A DNA stretch of 64,000 bases from Mixia osmundae IAM 14324 (GCF_000708205.1 NW_014575560.1:374501-438500), one strand, 5' to 3'; shown: positions 45,234-56,218, counted from the first letter of the stretch. Notes: generated by a model not told the origin, from the sequence alone. Numbers and translations: made by a program.

Positions 45234-45938
45234 CTAGGATCGCAAGAAGTCGATCATGATGTCTGCGCATGCCATCGGGGCATCATCTTGCGTGAACGCA
45301 CGAACCTGCACGATGAATTTGGCTGCAATAGCACGAGATCAGCTCGAATACGCCTCTGCATTGTGGCGGACATACCCTTGGGGATCTCCCTGGGAAGCTC
45401 GACAGTCTGCACGATGGTATATCTGCCCTCTTCTACTGGGCACTGTAGCGTTGCGTTGGCTTTATCGAGTTCTTCACAGACATCGAATCGCTTTGTGAGC
45501 AGCTTGATGTAGCCGAGCTTGACGAGCACGTCTGCATAGGCTCCCTCCTGCAAACACAGAAGGGTCAGCGTAGGACTGCGACATGGCAGGGCAGACTGAC
45601 ATCGATCATAGTCTTGACCGTGCCTGTCGCTGTGACAGTCAGGTTCTTGCCAGCCTGTGGCGGATCAGGCGACACAGCCAGTGATTCTAGCTCGACGGCA
45701 TCTTTCTCAGTACCTGCACCATGCTGATGAGTCAGTCCGAGATCTCTCCAGGTCTAGCTCTGAGCTGACCGCAGTCGATGAATGACCAGATTGTGTTGGT
45801 GCGAACATCGCCTTGTGACCCTAGATGCGACAAAGAGTCGGCAGCGTAATCAACCAAGGATCCTATCGGTAGTTGCGCTGGTGCCGATGCAACCAGTGGC
45901 AGCAGCACAGCGCCGAATAGCAGAGCGCTGCCTCGCAT
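45234..45938 (-). CDS. NPC2: NPC2-like ML-domain lipid transfer protein
   Basis: Secreted or vacuolar-lumen sterol/phosphatidylinositol carrier. Exons 45938..45770, 45713..45601, 45547..45376 and 45322..45234 give 180 aa. A signal peptide (MRGSALLFGAVLLPLVASAPA) is followed by a short propeptide-like stretch and the ML domain: WSFIDCGTEKDAVELESLAV, SPDPPQAGKNLTVTATGTV, ANATLQCPVEEGRY and VQVRAFTQDDAPMACADIMI. Cys residues expected to form the conserved disulphides are present. All three introns are 53-56 nt; two donors are GTCAG-type. Confidence 0.93.
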
Positions 45939-46354
45939 TTCTTGTCGAAGCTAGCTAGCAGTAGGCGTGCGATGACGATGCTTCCCCCACTTTTGGAATC
46001 GGGCGCGGAAACCGGAAGCGTGGCGGACTCGGCAGACTTGTTTTGAAGGAAATCTCGAACACAAGCCAGTTCCTTGTTCAGCCTAAGCCGAAGCCGGTAT
46101 CTAGATGAGTCTGACTTGCAAGCCAAGAGCGGTATGTATGCATGCCTTTGCTGTACCTTTTGGTGGCCATCGTAGCCAGTAAATCTCTCAGATGAAAAGT
46201 TTGCAACGCTTCGCTTTGCCGAATCACAGCCAGTGCTCACGCTTGTTGGTTCCTTCTTTTCTACATATGAAGCCAGATCATCTTTGTGTATCTCGCACCG
46301 CACGCAGTGTATGCTCAAACATACTCGCAATGGTCTTGTCGGGATGCGCGACAT
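45939..46354. other. Intergenic region upstream of NPC2
   Basis: About 415 bp between the NPC2 start and the Nudix gene stop, both on the minus strand; it holds the NPC2 promoter. A minus-strand open frame that runs into NPC2 in another frame has no motif and is not called. Confidence 0.55.
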
Positions 46355-47997
46355 TTACAATGCAATCATCTTTTGCCGTGCTCGCCATCGCTTGACGAGC
46401 CAATATGCTCCTGCACTGGTGAGAGATGTGACCACAGTCGCCCGAATCAGAATGGCGACGATGAGTGCCTTTCTGAGCGCGCTGTAGTATGACCCTAGCG
46501 CCAGGCCTGCCCAATTGGTACGTCTGTCCGCCGCGCCAGACAGCGCTTCTCGAGCATGCCATTGATCGACCAGACGACGGTATCGCCAACCGAGGACGTA
46601 GATCCAGAAATTGATATCCCAAAAGGTAAATCTGGGGAAGATGCTCGAGACGGGCGGCGCGATCTGCGAAGATTTGCGTCCTGCGTTTGACTGGGAAACG
46701 CTAGGCAAAGCAGGATTGAGTGGGTAAGTCGCAGGTGAAGTCTCTAGTGCCTCTATCGGTCTGTCGGTCATGTGCGAGATGACATCTAGCGTCATGCCCA
46801 GAGCTACATGCTTGCCAGGTCAGTGGTGATCATCACCGGGATGAACGAACTCACTGAGACCCCAGAGACGCAATTCGGGTCGTCTCGCACCTAGCTCATC
46901 GTCGGGGCTGATCTGACCGATTGCGACAGGGTCATTGGGAAGCAGGATACAGCGAAAGTACATGTTGCCAACGAGACCCTTCAGCGCCCATCGTATCAAC
47001 GTACTTCTCGGAGCCATTCGCTTGCTGACGTCGATCTTGACATCTGACCAGCGTACCTGGGGCAGATGAAGCAAGGACAAAGGTATCCAGTGAGCTGACG
47101 CGACCTCAGACGGTTGTAGATCAGGCACAGGCCTGTCAGGACTCGTGTGTAGAAACACAAATGGTGATAGAATCATGAGAAGTCGTTTGCCCAGACTTGT
47201 CGTAATCTCCCTATCATCCAGCTGACCGACTGACAAGACCTCGCGTTCGGCTAGATCGATGCCTACCTCCTCCCAGCTTTCTCGCAGAGCTACAGGTCTC
47301 GCCATTGTATAAGCTTTGGCCCACTCGCACTGTGATCAAGCTTGCCTGTGTAAAGTGCGCCCTCGTCGTCTGGCTCTCTGCGCCCACCCGGAAAGGCGAC
47401 GTGGCCGGACCATTTGTCAGACGCTCGACTTGCTCGCTTGATGTAGAGTATCTCGGGTGTACCCGTCTTGACCCACTCTTGCGCAAAGAAGGCGTCCAGT
47501 CGTTGTAGCATCTCGTCATTCGCACTGGCTTGCCGCGTGGACGCTTCGCTCTCCAATGTTGCCGACGTGAGGGGTCGGGTGTGGTCTTCTATTCTGATGA
47601 GCGACGATGAACTGTTACCGGATCTTGAGATACCCGCTCGGTCATCTTGTGGCGAAGTAGCAGCGTCCGAAGCGCTCGAGCTTGCGGATGGGGTCGAAGA
47701 AAGACCTTGACTCAAAATATCATTGGCTGGTCGTATGCGCAGCACAATCGCCACGCTCGCTTGGCGTGATCTTGTACTTGATTGGATGGGTACTGGCAAA
47801 TCTCTCGCAGGGGTATCGATGCCCGTACTCGAACCCGGAATGGGTCCCAATTCGCTCTGTGAGGCGCTTCTGCTCGTTCTGGGAGTGCCATGGCTAGCAG
47901 TCTGAGCAGACTCTGACGAAGCGATGAGCTTGGCTTCGGTCTCGTGAATCCGTCTAAGCGCCGTATGGAGACGCTGTACGAGCACTGTGCTGCTCAT
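46355..47997 (-). CDS. CoA-type Nudix hydrolase with membrane anchor
   Basis: Probable nucleotide-diphosphate hydrolase of the NUDT7/8 coenzyme-A group. Exons 47997..47346, 47289..46855 and 46803..46355 give 511 aa. About 170 Ser-rich N-terminal residues precede the fold. The CoA-Nudix signature is LYIKRASRASDKWSG then HVAFPGGRREPDDE, and the Nudix box closes ALRESWEEVGID. This box is formed only by a GC-AG intron (47290..47345, ACAG|GCAAGC ... CTGTAG). The spacing between the conserved Gly and Glu is one residue longer than consensus. The C-terminal third contains hydrophobic stretches (FWDINFWIYVLGW; ALIVAILIRATVVTSLTSAG), so it is probably membrane anchored, unlike typical peroxisomal NUDT7. 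Confidence 0.88.
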
Positions 47998-48273
47998 CCT
48001 CTGTCGGCGGTCAGCGGGAGGACGTGCTGGCTCGGGCGCGACCCAAATTGAAGGGTGGCGTCATCGCGAAATGAACATCTCTTTCTCGCCAGTAATTTTG
48101 CCACCTGTTGGCTCGCTCCCCAGGCATCGAGCTCGTATCAATCTCTGCACAGAGTCTAGAGAAGTAATCAGACAGTCAGTAGAGCGCGTTGGGGCACAGC
48201 ATCCATCAGTACACTCGTCGAATCGGACACCGGGGCGCCTCCTCCACCGAACACGTCAGCACAGCTCGACAAG

Positions 48274-48918
48274 ATGGCAAAGGCGTCTCCACGCAAGGCA
48301 GGCTCGAAGCCAAGCTCGTCTGGCTCAAAGTCAGGCAGCAAGAAGGCTACACCGGCAGGCCCTGCTGCAGCAACGCGTTCGTCGAAGCCAGACCTCGTCA
48401 GCTTGGAGTCCCCCAAACCGTCGACTCAGTCAGGATCCGGCTCTTCTGGCAAATTTGCCTGGACGGCTATCGCCATCTTCCTGGGCTATGTCATCCTGAT
48501 CAATCTGATCAAGTACAGTCCCGGCTTGGACGCGTACATCACCACGCGGCAAGACAAGGCGACGAGATGGATCTACGACTCTGCACCAGAGTACTTGCCC
48601 GCTGGCGTCCGTAGCGAGATTGCAAAGACGGGCGGCGCATGGATCAAGGCGTTCAACGATCAGAAGGAGGCCGGCAAGCAGTTCGTCAGCGCCAAGTTTG
48701 GCACAATGGCACAGCAGAACGTTGGCGTGCCGCTCCAGCAAGAGATGACAAGGGAGAGCCAGAACGTCTTAGACGCTGCCGGTCAGATCATCGACGCCGG
48801 CAAGACAAAGCTGGAGGAGCTCTACGAACGTGCGGGAGGGATGGACGTGGACGACTTGCTCTCTGTCGCTCAAGAATACGCTCGTTCCCACTCCGGCGAC
48901 TCACATGCCGAACTATGA
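48274..48918 (+). CDS. Orphan single-pass membrane protein
   Basis: 214 aa, not recognised. The first 58 residues are Lys/Ser/Pro-rich and disordered. One transmembrane helix follows (FAWTAIAIFLGYVILINLI, about residues 61-79). The rest is polar and largely helical, with repeated Gln/Glu/Lys heptad-like stretches (KAFNDQKEAGKQFVSAKF). It has no signal peptide; a signal-anchor topology is likely. The ATG at 48274 is the first in frame and follows a 276-bp region shared with the divergent Nudix gene. No introns are needed. Confidence 0.65.
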   Translation: MAKASPRKAGSKPSSSGSKSGSKKATPAGPAAATRSSKPDLVSLESPKPSTQSGSGSSGKFAWTAIAIFLGYVILINLIKYSPGLDAYITTRQDKATRWIYDSAPEYLPAGVRSEIAKTGGAWIKAFNDQKEAGKQFVSAKFGTMAQQNVGVPLQQEMTRESQNVLDAAGQIIDAGKTKLEELYERAGGMDVDDLLSVAQEYARSHSGDSHAEL

Positions 48919-49069
48919 GGATACCTAGTCCAATCGAACCCTAATCTGATGTTGTAGCCTTTGCTAATCTGAAGCCTTCATCTTGTGACATGCGTGCAAC
49001 GCTATACATATGAGTTATGACTGTGAGTATGAGTGTTATTCGAGGGTATCAGGTTGTGTGCTGGGAGTT

Positions 49070-49577
49070 CTATGCCAATGCGAGTCCTGCGCCGGCGATG
49101 GCTGCCAGTACGGCCACAGAGATGCCCACGAGAGCATTGTGGCCGATGAGGTCGACTGCTCCCGAAGTAGTGACTGCACGCGGACATTAGCTTCTGTCTA
49201 GCTACCTCTTGCGAGAGTGAAACGACCGACCTGCTGATGTCACAGTACCACCTGCGGATGTGGCTCCAGTGGCAATCACTGTTCCCACACTGCCTGCGCC
49301 CGAAGTGACGGTGCTAGCCACACCCGTAGCGACGGATTGGGCGCCCGTCGCCACAACTGTGCCAACGCTGCCAGCGCCTGAAGTCACCGTACTGGCAACA
49401 CCTGTGGCAACAGACTGTGCTCCGGATGCGACGACTGTGCCAACACTAGCAGCTCCTGTGGCGCTTGCTCTCATGAGACCATTGACATTGTACCACATAT
49501 GAAGCTGCGTTACCTGAGGTGACGGTGCCGAAAGCGCCCGTTGCGCCGCTGACGATGGTAGAGAGAAGGCCAGCCAT
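49070..49577 (-). CDS. 11-mer repeat, tail-anchored protein
   Basis: 130 aa, not a known family. Exons 49577..49514, 49455..49231 and 49173..49070. The middle is built of 26-residue repeats, each two 11-mers plus TVTS (GAGSVGTVVAT, GAQSVATGVAS). This 11-residue periodicity and Thr/Ser/Gln/Val/Gly make-up are like the amphipathic repeats of perilipin-4 or synuclein, but almost uncharged. The C-terminus, supplied by the last exon, is a hydrophobic helix (ALVGISVAVLAAIAGAGLAL). No cleavable signal peptide is visible at MAGLLSTIVSGATG. The last junction (57-nt intron with GCTAATG branch site) keeps frame and provides this anchor; without it the frame ends in a basic tail at 49202. Confidence 0.65.
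49292..49447. repeat. Two 78-bp tandem units in the 11-mer repeat gene
   Basis: Two adjacent imperfect 78-bp units (about 49292..49369 and 49370..49447) encoding the 26-residue protein repeats; a degenerate partial third unit flanks them. Differences are mostly at third codon positions, so the protein repeat is under selection. Confidence 0.7.
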
Positions 49578-49709
49578 CTATGTGTGATGCCAATTGCGAG
49601 TGGTCGAGGCAGCAAGAGAGGAACAGAGCTTAAGCCCGGGTTCAAGGCGCTGACGTAGCCACGCCAAGTTTACGCGTTTCAGGCGGACACGCCCTCGACC
49701 CGCCGTAGC

Positions 49710-50100
49710 ATGTCGGTCCAGCCACCCGTCGATAGCACCATTCGGGACCCCATCCCTCGGCCTGCCAATTCGCAATCAGAGGTACCCAGGCCATACAGGG
49801 AGCTCTTTAAAAACAAAGAAGCATCAAAATGTGTGCAGTCTCCCTCGTGGCTCGACTGATCGAGCTCAAAGTTGTGTCGAGCAGTCGTCGATCCATGCGA
49901 TCAGGCCCGAGCAGACTCGATGAGATGCCTCGATGAACAATCTTACAATCGCTCTGCTTGTTCAGAGGTATGCCGCGCTTCAGTAACGAGATCGATGCTC
50001 ATCTTGACGACGAGGACGGCAGTTCTTTACGGCTTATCGGGATTGCAAGAAAGCCTGGCTGAAGCAGCGAAGAGAGGACCGTATGGCAGGACGCTACTGA
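49710..50100 (+). CDS. COX23: Twin CX9C mitochondrial protein Cox23
   Basis: Intermembrane-space protein used in cytochrome c oxidase copper delivery, imported by the Mia40 disulphide relay. Exons 49710..49830, 49885..49967 and 50023..50100 encode 93 aa. The twin CX9C is exact: C-DQARADSMR-C and C-SEFFTAYRD-C, the second formed across the last intron. Flanking family sequence is present: PYRELFKNKEASKFVDPC before and CKKAWLKQRRED after. Only the spliced product shows the motif, so it is easily missed. Head to head with the 11-mer repeat gene (132 bp). Confidence 0.93.
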
Positions 50101-50286
50101 GCAGCATTCGCTCTTCACGACGATCTAAGCGGGGGTCATGCCAGCGTCGATACTCACAGGAGAGAGATCGCAAGAACGGGGCAAAAGCGAGCGCATCCGA
50201 TGCATCGATGAACTCTGTTCTACAGGCCGCTCTACGCTGTGCAGACAGACGCACAGCTCTATGGCAGCAAGACAAAGCGCAAGCAA

Positions 50287-52279
50287 TCATGCGCCAAAGT
50301 GAGTCTCGACAGCTTGCGCGTCGTCTAGATTTTGCTTGGCTTGTAATGTACCCTTGCCGCTTGCATCGATGATGACCGTCAACCTAAGTCTCGCCACATT
50401 CTTGCTCTTCGCAGACGTCTTCTTGCCCGACTTGACAGGTGTAGCATCGACGGGCACGGACAGGTGAGCCAGTTGGGTTTTCGCTCGAACGAAAGCAGTG
50501 GTGAGCTCCTCTGGCTCTTCCTCTTCTTCATCATCTTCGTCTGCCTCCACAGAAACTTGTTCCTTCTTGAGCTCGTGGCGGCCCTCCCAGAGTGCAATGT
50601 CAACATGAGCCGGCCCAGATCCTGTCGCTAGGGGTAAGTCGACGATCCGTCGAGCAGGCAATGGCGTGTGAGCATCTAGCAAGGTGACAAATCGCTTCCC
50701 ATCTACAGCCGTCTCGTCATCCGAACTGGCGGGTATTTGGAATCCGATAGGATGCGCAAGCTGGGGCGTCTCGATCACCTTGACCGAAAGCGTCTCTTCG
50801 AATGCCTTTGTAGACTCGGATGGGACGAAAGCATCGACGATAGCTTGAGCTTGCAGCGCGCAACCCTTCGCAATGACTTCATCCGTGTCAATCTGCGCAT
50901 TGATTCCGACATCTTCGCTGAAGATCGCGCCTAGCCTGGTAGCCAGACTGGGCAATCGTGCCGTACCGCCAACGAGCAAAACATCTTGTATTTGAGATGG
51001 GTCGAGGTCTGCCTGCTTGATCGCTTGTGCAACCCGATCGACGATGCCGGAATACGTCGCCGAAGCCAGCGTGTCGAATCGCAGTCTGTTGATCGAGCCG
51101 TGGAAATCTTCGCCTTCTGCCAATGACTCTACGCTACAATTGGCAGTGTTGCTAGCCGAAAGCGTGCGCTTTGTGATCTCGCAAGCCAGTCTGAGCTTCG
51201 TCAGAGCGCGGTGGTTGCTCGCTTTGATGGCAATCTTTGTCTTCTTTGTGAACTCTTTGGAGAAATAGTCTATGAGCTTTGCGTCAAACTGATCGCCGCC
51301 GAGCTTGTTATCCGTGACGGTAGCGAGGGTGGTATAGACACCATCTCGAGCAGCCAAGACTGTCGCCGTCGTCGTCGTCGCACCTACGTCGAGAACGACG
51401 ACATTGCGATCCTGCAAGCTCGACGAGACCTCGGCAGAATTGGGCGTCGCGGCGGCACCGGCCGCGACGGGTACGGTGTAATTGTACGCCACCGCTGCGG
51501 CAGCGGCTTCGGTGATGAATTGCAGCGTCTCTACGCCTGCTTCGCTTGCGGCCGCTCTGATCGCTGTCCGTTGGCCTTCGTTCAGGGCGGGCGAATCGGC
51601 AAAGACGACATAATCTATTTTGCGGCCCAAGAAATCTTGCGCCGAGCCGATGAGAACGCGCAGGAATTTGACAGTGGCTTCGTGTGCAGTCAGGGTGATC
51701 TCCTTCTCCGACGCAAGCACATTCCATGCAGGCGAGCCAGACACGTCAGTCAATGCTGCAGAATCAGAGATCGGCTTGAGTGACTTTACATCGGCATATC
51801 TGCAAAGGTTCGTCGTGAGCAGCAGCGCGGTACAGAGTGTCGCACCACTGACGGTCTGCCGACGATGTTGCGAAAGCCAAGGACTGTGTTTGCTGCGTTT
51901 CTGACGAGATACGTTCTCGCCGGATTGCCATAGTACTGTAGCCGCCAGGATGAGTTGCTAGGCTTGCATCCAGCAAAAATTGTGCTCACCTCCTCTTCGC
52001 CGCTGAAAGAGATGGCATTGGCGATCTGACGTTCGCCATCTTCGTTGGCAATGCAGTCTGCTAGACCTTCCTACGAGCGCAACACCGGATGAGCCCCAGG
52101 TGACTCGACCGGGGCACTCGACGGCTTGCCTTGTTGATGAGAGCTATCGAGCTGAAGCTGCCACCGAAATTGATGCCGAGCACTGTTGGGCCGTGCGAAT
52201 CACCTGTGCGCGCAAGTTGGATTGAGCAAAGGAGATCCAGTTCGATGTGACTGAGCGCACCATTGGTCTGCGCTGCCAT
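50287..52279 (-). CDS. SSZ1: Ribosome-associated Hsp70-like protein Ssz1
   Basis: Non-canonical Hsp70 of the ribosome-associated complex with Zuo1, acting on nascent chains. Exons 52279..52261, 52203..52130, 52070..51990, 51935..51853 and 51799..50287 give 589 aa. The Hsp70-type nucleotide domain is visible: PTVLGINFGGSFSSIALIN, GERQIANAISFSGEE, NVVVLDVGATTTTATVLAA, LGGDQFDAKLIDYFSKEF and QDVLLVGGTARLPSL. The substrate domain is short and carries an acidic run, as in Ssz1 rather than Ssa. The second intron (52071..52129) has a GC donor (AAG|GCAAGC). Divergent from the eIF4E gene, so two translation factors share one promoter region. Confidence 0.93.
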
Positions 52280-52360
52280 TGCGCTTCCGAGCCTTCGAGC
52301 GGCGACACGAAAAAGTCAAGCGGCGGCGCGCGTGGCGGACAATAAAAGATCCATCGGCCA

Positions 52361-52385
52361 AGTCGAGTCGAGTCGAGTCGAGTCG
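52361..52385. repeat. AGTCG pentamer array in the SSZ1-eIF4E promoter
   Basis: Five perfect AGTCG units (CGACT on the other strand) between the divergent SSZ1 and eIF4E starts. The same pentamer forms an array at 35726..35748 in another bidirectional promoter. Confidence 0.85.
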
Positions 52386-52500
52386 GGTCCGAGACAGTTC
52401 TGACTCTGCTGGCCTGCCCATAGCTTCGAGTCTCTGAGGCCGCTTGACGTCCCTGGCTGGAAGCGTCGAGAAGCAAGACCACTCAGAGAATCAGACAGGA

Positions 52501-53521
52501 ATGAGCGCTGCAACACTGCCGGAACCTGCAAAGGCGGCAGTCTCTGCTTCGATCGAGTCTGCCGTCGTCCAGGCCGACAAGGCAGCAGACAAGCAGAGTG
52601 ATACCGCTGCTGATGCCAAAGCGGACAAGGCTGTCAAGACAGTCTTTGACGACAAGCTACACTTCAATGTTGTTCATCCTCTCAACTCGACTTGGTCAGC
52701 CCGCCCTGGATGAGCTAGCTCGTCATAGCTCACACTGAGAGGTCGCATGACAGGACGCTGTGGTTCGACAATGCTTCCAAGCAGGACAAGTCCAGGTCTT
52801 GGGAGGATTCACTGCAACAGGTCATGGAGATCAACACCGTAGAAGAATTCTGGGGGTTCGTCAACTCGCTTCCCAATCTGCTGCAGACTGACCACCCGCT
52901 CGATGCGCAGGCTGTACAACAACATCGTGCCGCCATCGCACATCGCCATTAGCTCGAACTACTACCTCTTCAGGAAAGGTATCAAGCCAGCTTGGGAGGA
53001 TCCGTGAGCTTGTGCTTCTCCCACGCTGTCCTCATCTCACGACGCGACAGAGCAAACGCAAAGGGGGGCAAGTGGGCCGTACAGCTACCGAGGGACAAGA
53101 CGGCCGGCAATGTCGATAACTTTTGGCTGTATACCGTACGCTATCTCGCTCTGAGCTCATCGGTCAAGCTTACCGTCTCAAATGTGCACAGATGCTAGCA
53201 GCGATAGGAGAGACCTTTGAGACACCTTTCGATGGATCGACAGCGGGCACCAGTGCAGAAGTGAGAGAAGAAGTCACAGGTGTCATCATCTCCTCTCGCA
53301 AAGTGTTCTGGCGAATCAACGTCTGGACAAAGACTGCGACCGATTCCGACAAACCGAGGCTAGAAGTCATCGGGAAGCACATCAAGTATGGCATCCTGGG
53401 AGTACCTGTCGGAGTCAAGCTTGCCGCAGCAGGAGCGACAGTGGGAACAGATGTAGAGTTTGAGAGTCACAAGGATTCGATGAGCGGCTCGAGGAGCAAT
53501 GCCAACAAGTGGAAAGTGTGA
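52501..53521 (+). CDS. Translation initiation factor eIF4E (cap-binding)
   Basis: Binds the mRNA cap and recruits eIF4G. Exons 52501..52694, 52754..52855, 52911..53003, 53051..53135 and 53192..53521 give 267 aa. An Ala/Asp/Lys-rich N-terminal extension of about 50 residues precedes the fold. Cap-binding core: HPLNSTWTLWFDN, INTVEEFWGLYNNI, SNYYLFRKGIKPAWED, NAKGGKWAVQLPR and RKVFWRINVWTK. Trp residues that stack on the cap are retained. The insert between NFWLYT and the later strands (FDGSTAGTSAEVREE) is longer than usual. First donor GTCAGC. Confidence 0.95.
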
Positions 53522-53581
53522 TGCTTCTGCAATGCTTTTCTTGTCATGTCTTGTACAACATGCAACAATTACCTGACACTC

Positions 53582-56108
53582 TTACTGCAGTCGTGACTTG
53601 ATCTCCCTCAAGACAGGCATAATCTCTGGCGCTACAGCTTCCGCTGATAGCTTATCTAATCGACTAAGAAGCCGCACTGCTGCGTCGCTCGTCCTTGCGC
53701 TCCGAAGCTGCTCAACGATCTCCATCGTTCTCACCAGATGATCGAGGAGGGTGACGACCAAGTGCAGACGTCGCTTGTTGATGACAGTGCAGGTCAGAAG
53801 CGAGACGAGAGTAGGCGTAAAGCACTCGTCGAGCAAGTCTGCCAGAGCACTTTCACCAGTGCGTCGGGTGAGTAAGGCTTGAGCAAGATTGACAGTCTGT
53901 AAACGCATGAAGGAAGTGCTCTCGTCATGCCTGAGCCCGTCGTAGAAAGCATGCAGAATGATGCGATTGGCATGCTCTACCGGCATCTTGTCGAGGGAAG
54001 CCAAAATATCCGGAAATGCTATCGGATTCGCAGATGTCATCGCAGAAAGCAGTAGCTCCTTGAGAATCGGAAGCTCAATCGGGTCCGTCAACGACGTCGA
54101 AGATAACCCGACGAGCTCTGCATCGACCAGCTTGCGCACGTGAACAGGCAAATTGGCCGCCACGATATCCTCGAGCACCGTGTCGATGAGAACAGTCGAA
54201 CCCGGCAGCAGTCTTTGCTTTTCTTCGACCAGGAATCGTGTGACTGAGGGCAGAAGGTGCACGAGTGGGTGTTGTGAGAAATACGATAGACCGCTCTTAG
54301 CAGACTCGAGAGAGAGCTTGCCCCTTTCGTATGCTAGCAGAGCCTGCTGTACGATCACGGTGCCCAGACCGAGCAGACGTGTGGGCTTTGTCGTATTCGT
54401 CAGATCGTCAGAGATACCCTCACTACCGAAGAGGGCAGCAATCCAGGCGTTGAGCGCTTCTTGATCGACCGCGTCTAAGGAGCTGGGCGATACCACCTCG
54501 CTCGAAATGGCATAGTCGCCTGCGAGAGCGGTGGCCGGGGCTGGAAGTCGAGCGATCAGACATTGCAATAGCGACACGAGTGCGGCAAAGATCTCTGGCT
54601 CGTTCGGATAGCCTTCTGCCGGTGCCTGAAACGATCGTAGGAGCGTCAGGACAGGCTGAATCAACCGATCTGGCGTCATGTGGAGCGACAGGATGGCGAG
54701 GCAATGGGGGTGTAGGAGTAGGGCTTCTAGCAAAATACACATTGAGCCTGCATCTTCCTCTGCATGTGCGACCTGATCGAGCAAGATCTGGCAGCAGGCT
54801 CTCTGATCTCTCAAGCTCTCGCCAGGCACAAGGCGATCGAATTGCTCTGCTAGACCTTCGCTGCTGTAGCTGGCCCCGGCCAGAGCTTCCCTGAACGCAT
54901 TGGCCTCTGTCGAGCTGTCTTCATTGCTGTGCAAATGTATACGTGATAGCAAGTCTCCAATGAACGGATCTCTGTGCGAGTCTCAGTGTTTTAACAGTGT
55001 TGCTCAAGTAGCTACTGACAATGGTCGAGCACCGTCATACCGTCTCTGGACGATCTGCAGGGCTTCTGCTATCGCTGACGAGCTCTCTTCCCCTGCAATA
55101 AGATGCGCAGCTTGGGCGTAATGGGGCGCAAACTTTTCGGTCCCGTCAATGGACGCAAGCTGCACAGGCGACCGAGCTTACGACATATAGCGCAAAGGAT
55201 TGTTGTACGACCGTCGGGGTAGATCCTACTGTCCGATCGGTGGACGATGCGGTGACAGAGAAATTGACAGCTTCCACCATGGCCAGTAGGATATCAGCCA
55301 GTGCTGCGCTACAACTTGTGCCGTCCACGGCTGTCCGAATTCGCAAGTACCTCACAATTTGCTGGCTTGTGGCGCCTTGGACGGCGCTGTCAATCATGTC
55401 ATGAATGGTCAGCTGCGCATCTGGCGATGAGCCGAGCTCAAGTAGAAGCTCGACACTCTTTGTCTCGAGGCCAGCCGTCGGATCGAAAGCAACAGGCATG
55501 CTTGGCGCATCTTCTTTCAGAGGGGCCGTGTCTGTCATGCCGGGTACCTCGCGTATGACGGTCTGCAGACCTTCGAGCTTGCGATCATCGAGAGCGAGGA
55601 GGGCGCGCATGGCACCCCTTTCTGCGTCCGGGCTAGCTGAGAAGGGAATGAGGCGCGTGGCAAGGTAGACTGCTTGTTCGTCGTTCCGCGTCGCGATCAC
55701 GAGCTGACTGAGTGCATTCGCGTCTGCAGACACTTTTGAGAGCTTCTGAGCGTGCAGGAGTCGACAGAGGCTCGAGACGTTGTACAAATGTTCGCTTTCG
55801 AGGTCGCAAGAAGAGACAACACCACATAGCTCTTTGACGAGCACATCAAAATTGGCTTTGCTCTGCGCAAGCCAAAACGCCGCATAGCTCAAGATGGCGC
55901 TCGGTAACAGGCTGGATGAGGTCACCCAGCTGAGCAGACAACGTGAGATGATGCATGGCTGAAGCTTTGCATTTGGCCGAGGTTGTATCTGACCGAGTAG
56001 CTCGAGGACAAGCCGGTGCCAGGCCGAGCTTTCGACGTTGCGTGCCCAGCATGCTCTTGTGAGCTTGACGAGCTCCTGGCAGGCTGCGCTGGCTAGCTCG
56101 GCCTTCAT
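53582..56108 (-). CDS. All-helical protein, possible Mediator subunit Med5
   Basis: Exons 56108..55209, 55159..55020 and 54971..53582 give 809 aa of mostly alpha-helical, Leu/Ala-rich sequence without low-complexity spacers, as in HEAT-like scaffolds. The N-terminus (ELVKLTRACWARNVESSAWH) resembles the start of Med5/Nut1 proteins, and the length and placement of helices fit, but no catalytic motif exists and the match is from memory only. A 49-nt intron with donor GTACAA is preferred over a 22-nt alternative; both give the same downstream frame. Head to head with QNS1 (110 bp). Existence of the gene is secure, identity is not. Confidence 0.7.
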
Positions 56109-56218
56109 CAGCGCTCAAACGGCAGCGCTGCGGCGGAGACTTTGGCGCTTGGTTAACGCGATACCTCTGGGCTCCACGATTTGGCGAACGGGGCGAGGGC
56201 AAGCAAGCTTTGGCCGCT

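Noticed and set aside
45863-46354. 163-codon minus-strand frame upstream of and overlapping NPC2
   Set aside because: No motif, overlaps the NPC2 signal-peptide exon in another frame, Cys/His-rich by chance; NPC2 explains the locus.
49640-49670. GGGTTCAAGG resembling a tRNA B box
   Set aside because: No matching A box or cloverleaf arms around it; no tRNA is supported here or elsewhere in the window.
55187-55208. A 22-nt intron in the MED5-like gene
   Set aside because: Too short to splice; a 49-nt intron using a GTACAA donor slightly upstream gives the same frame.
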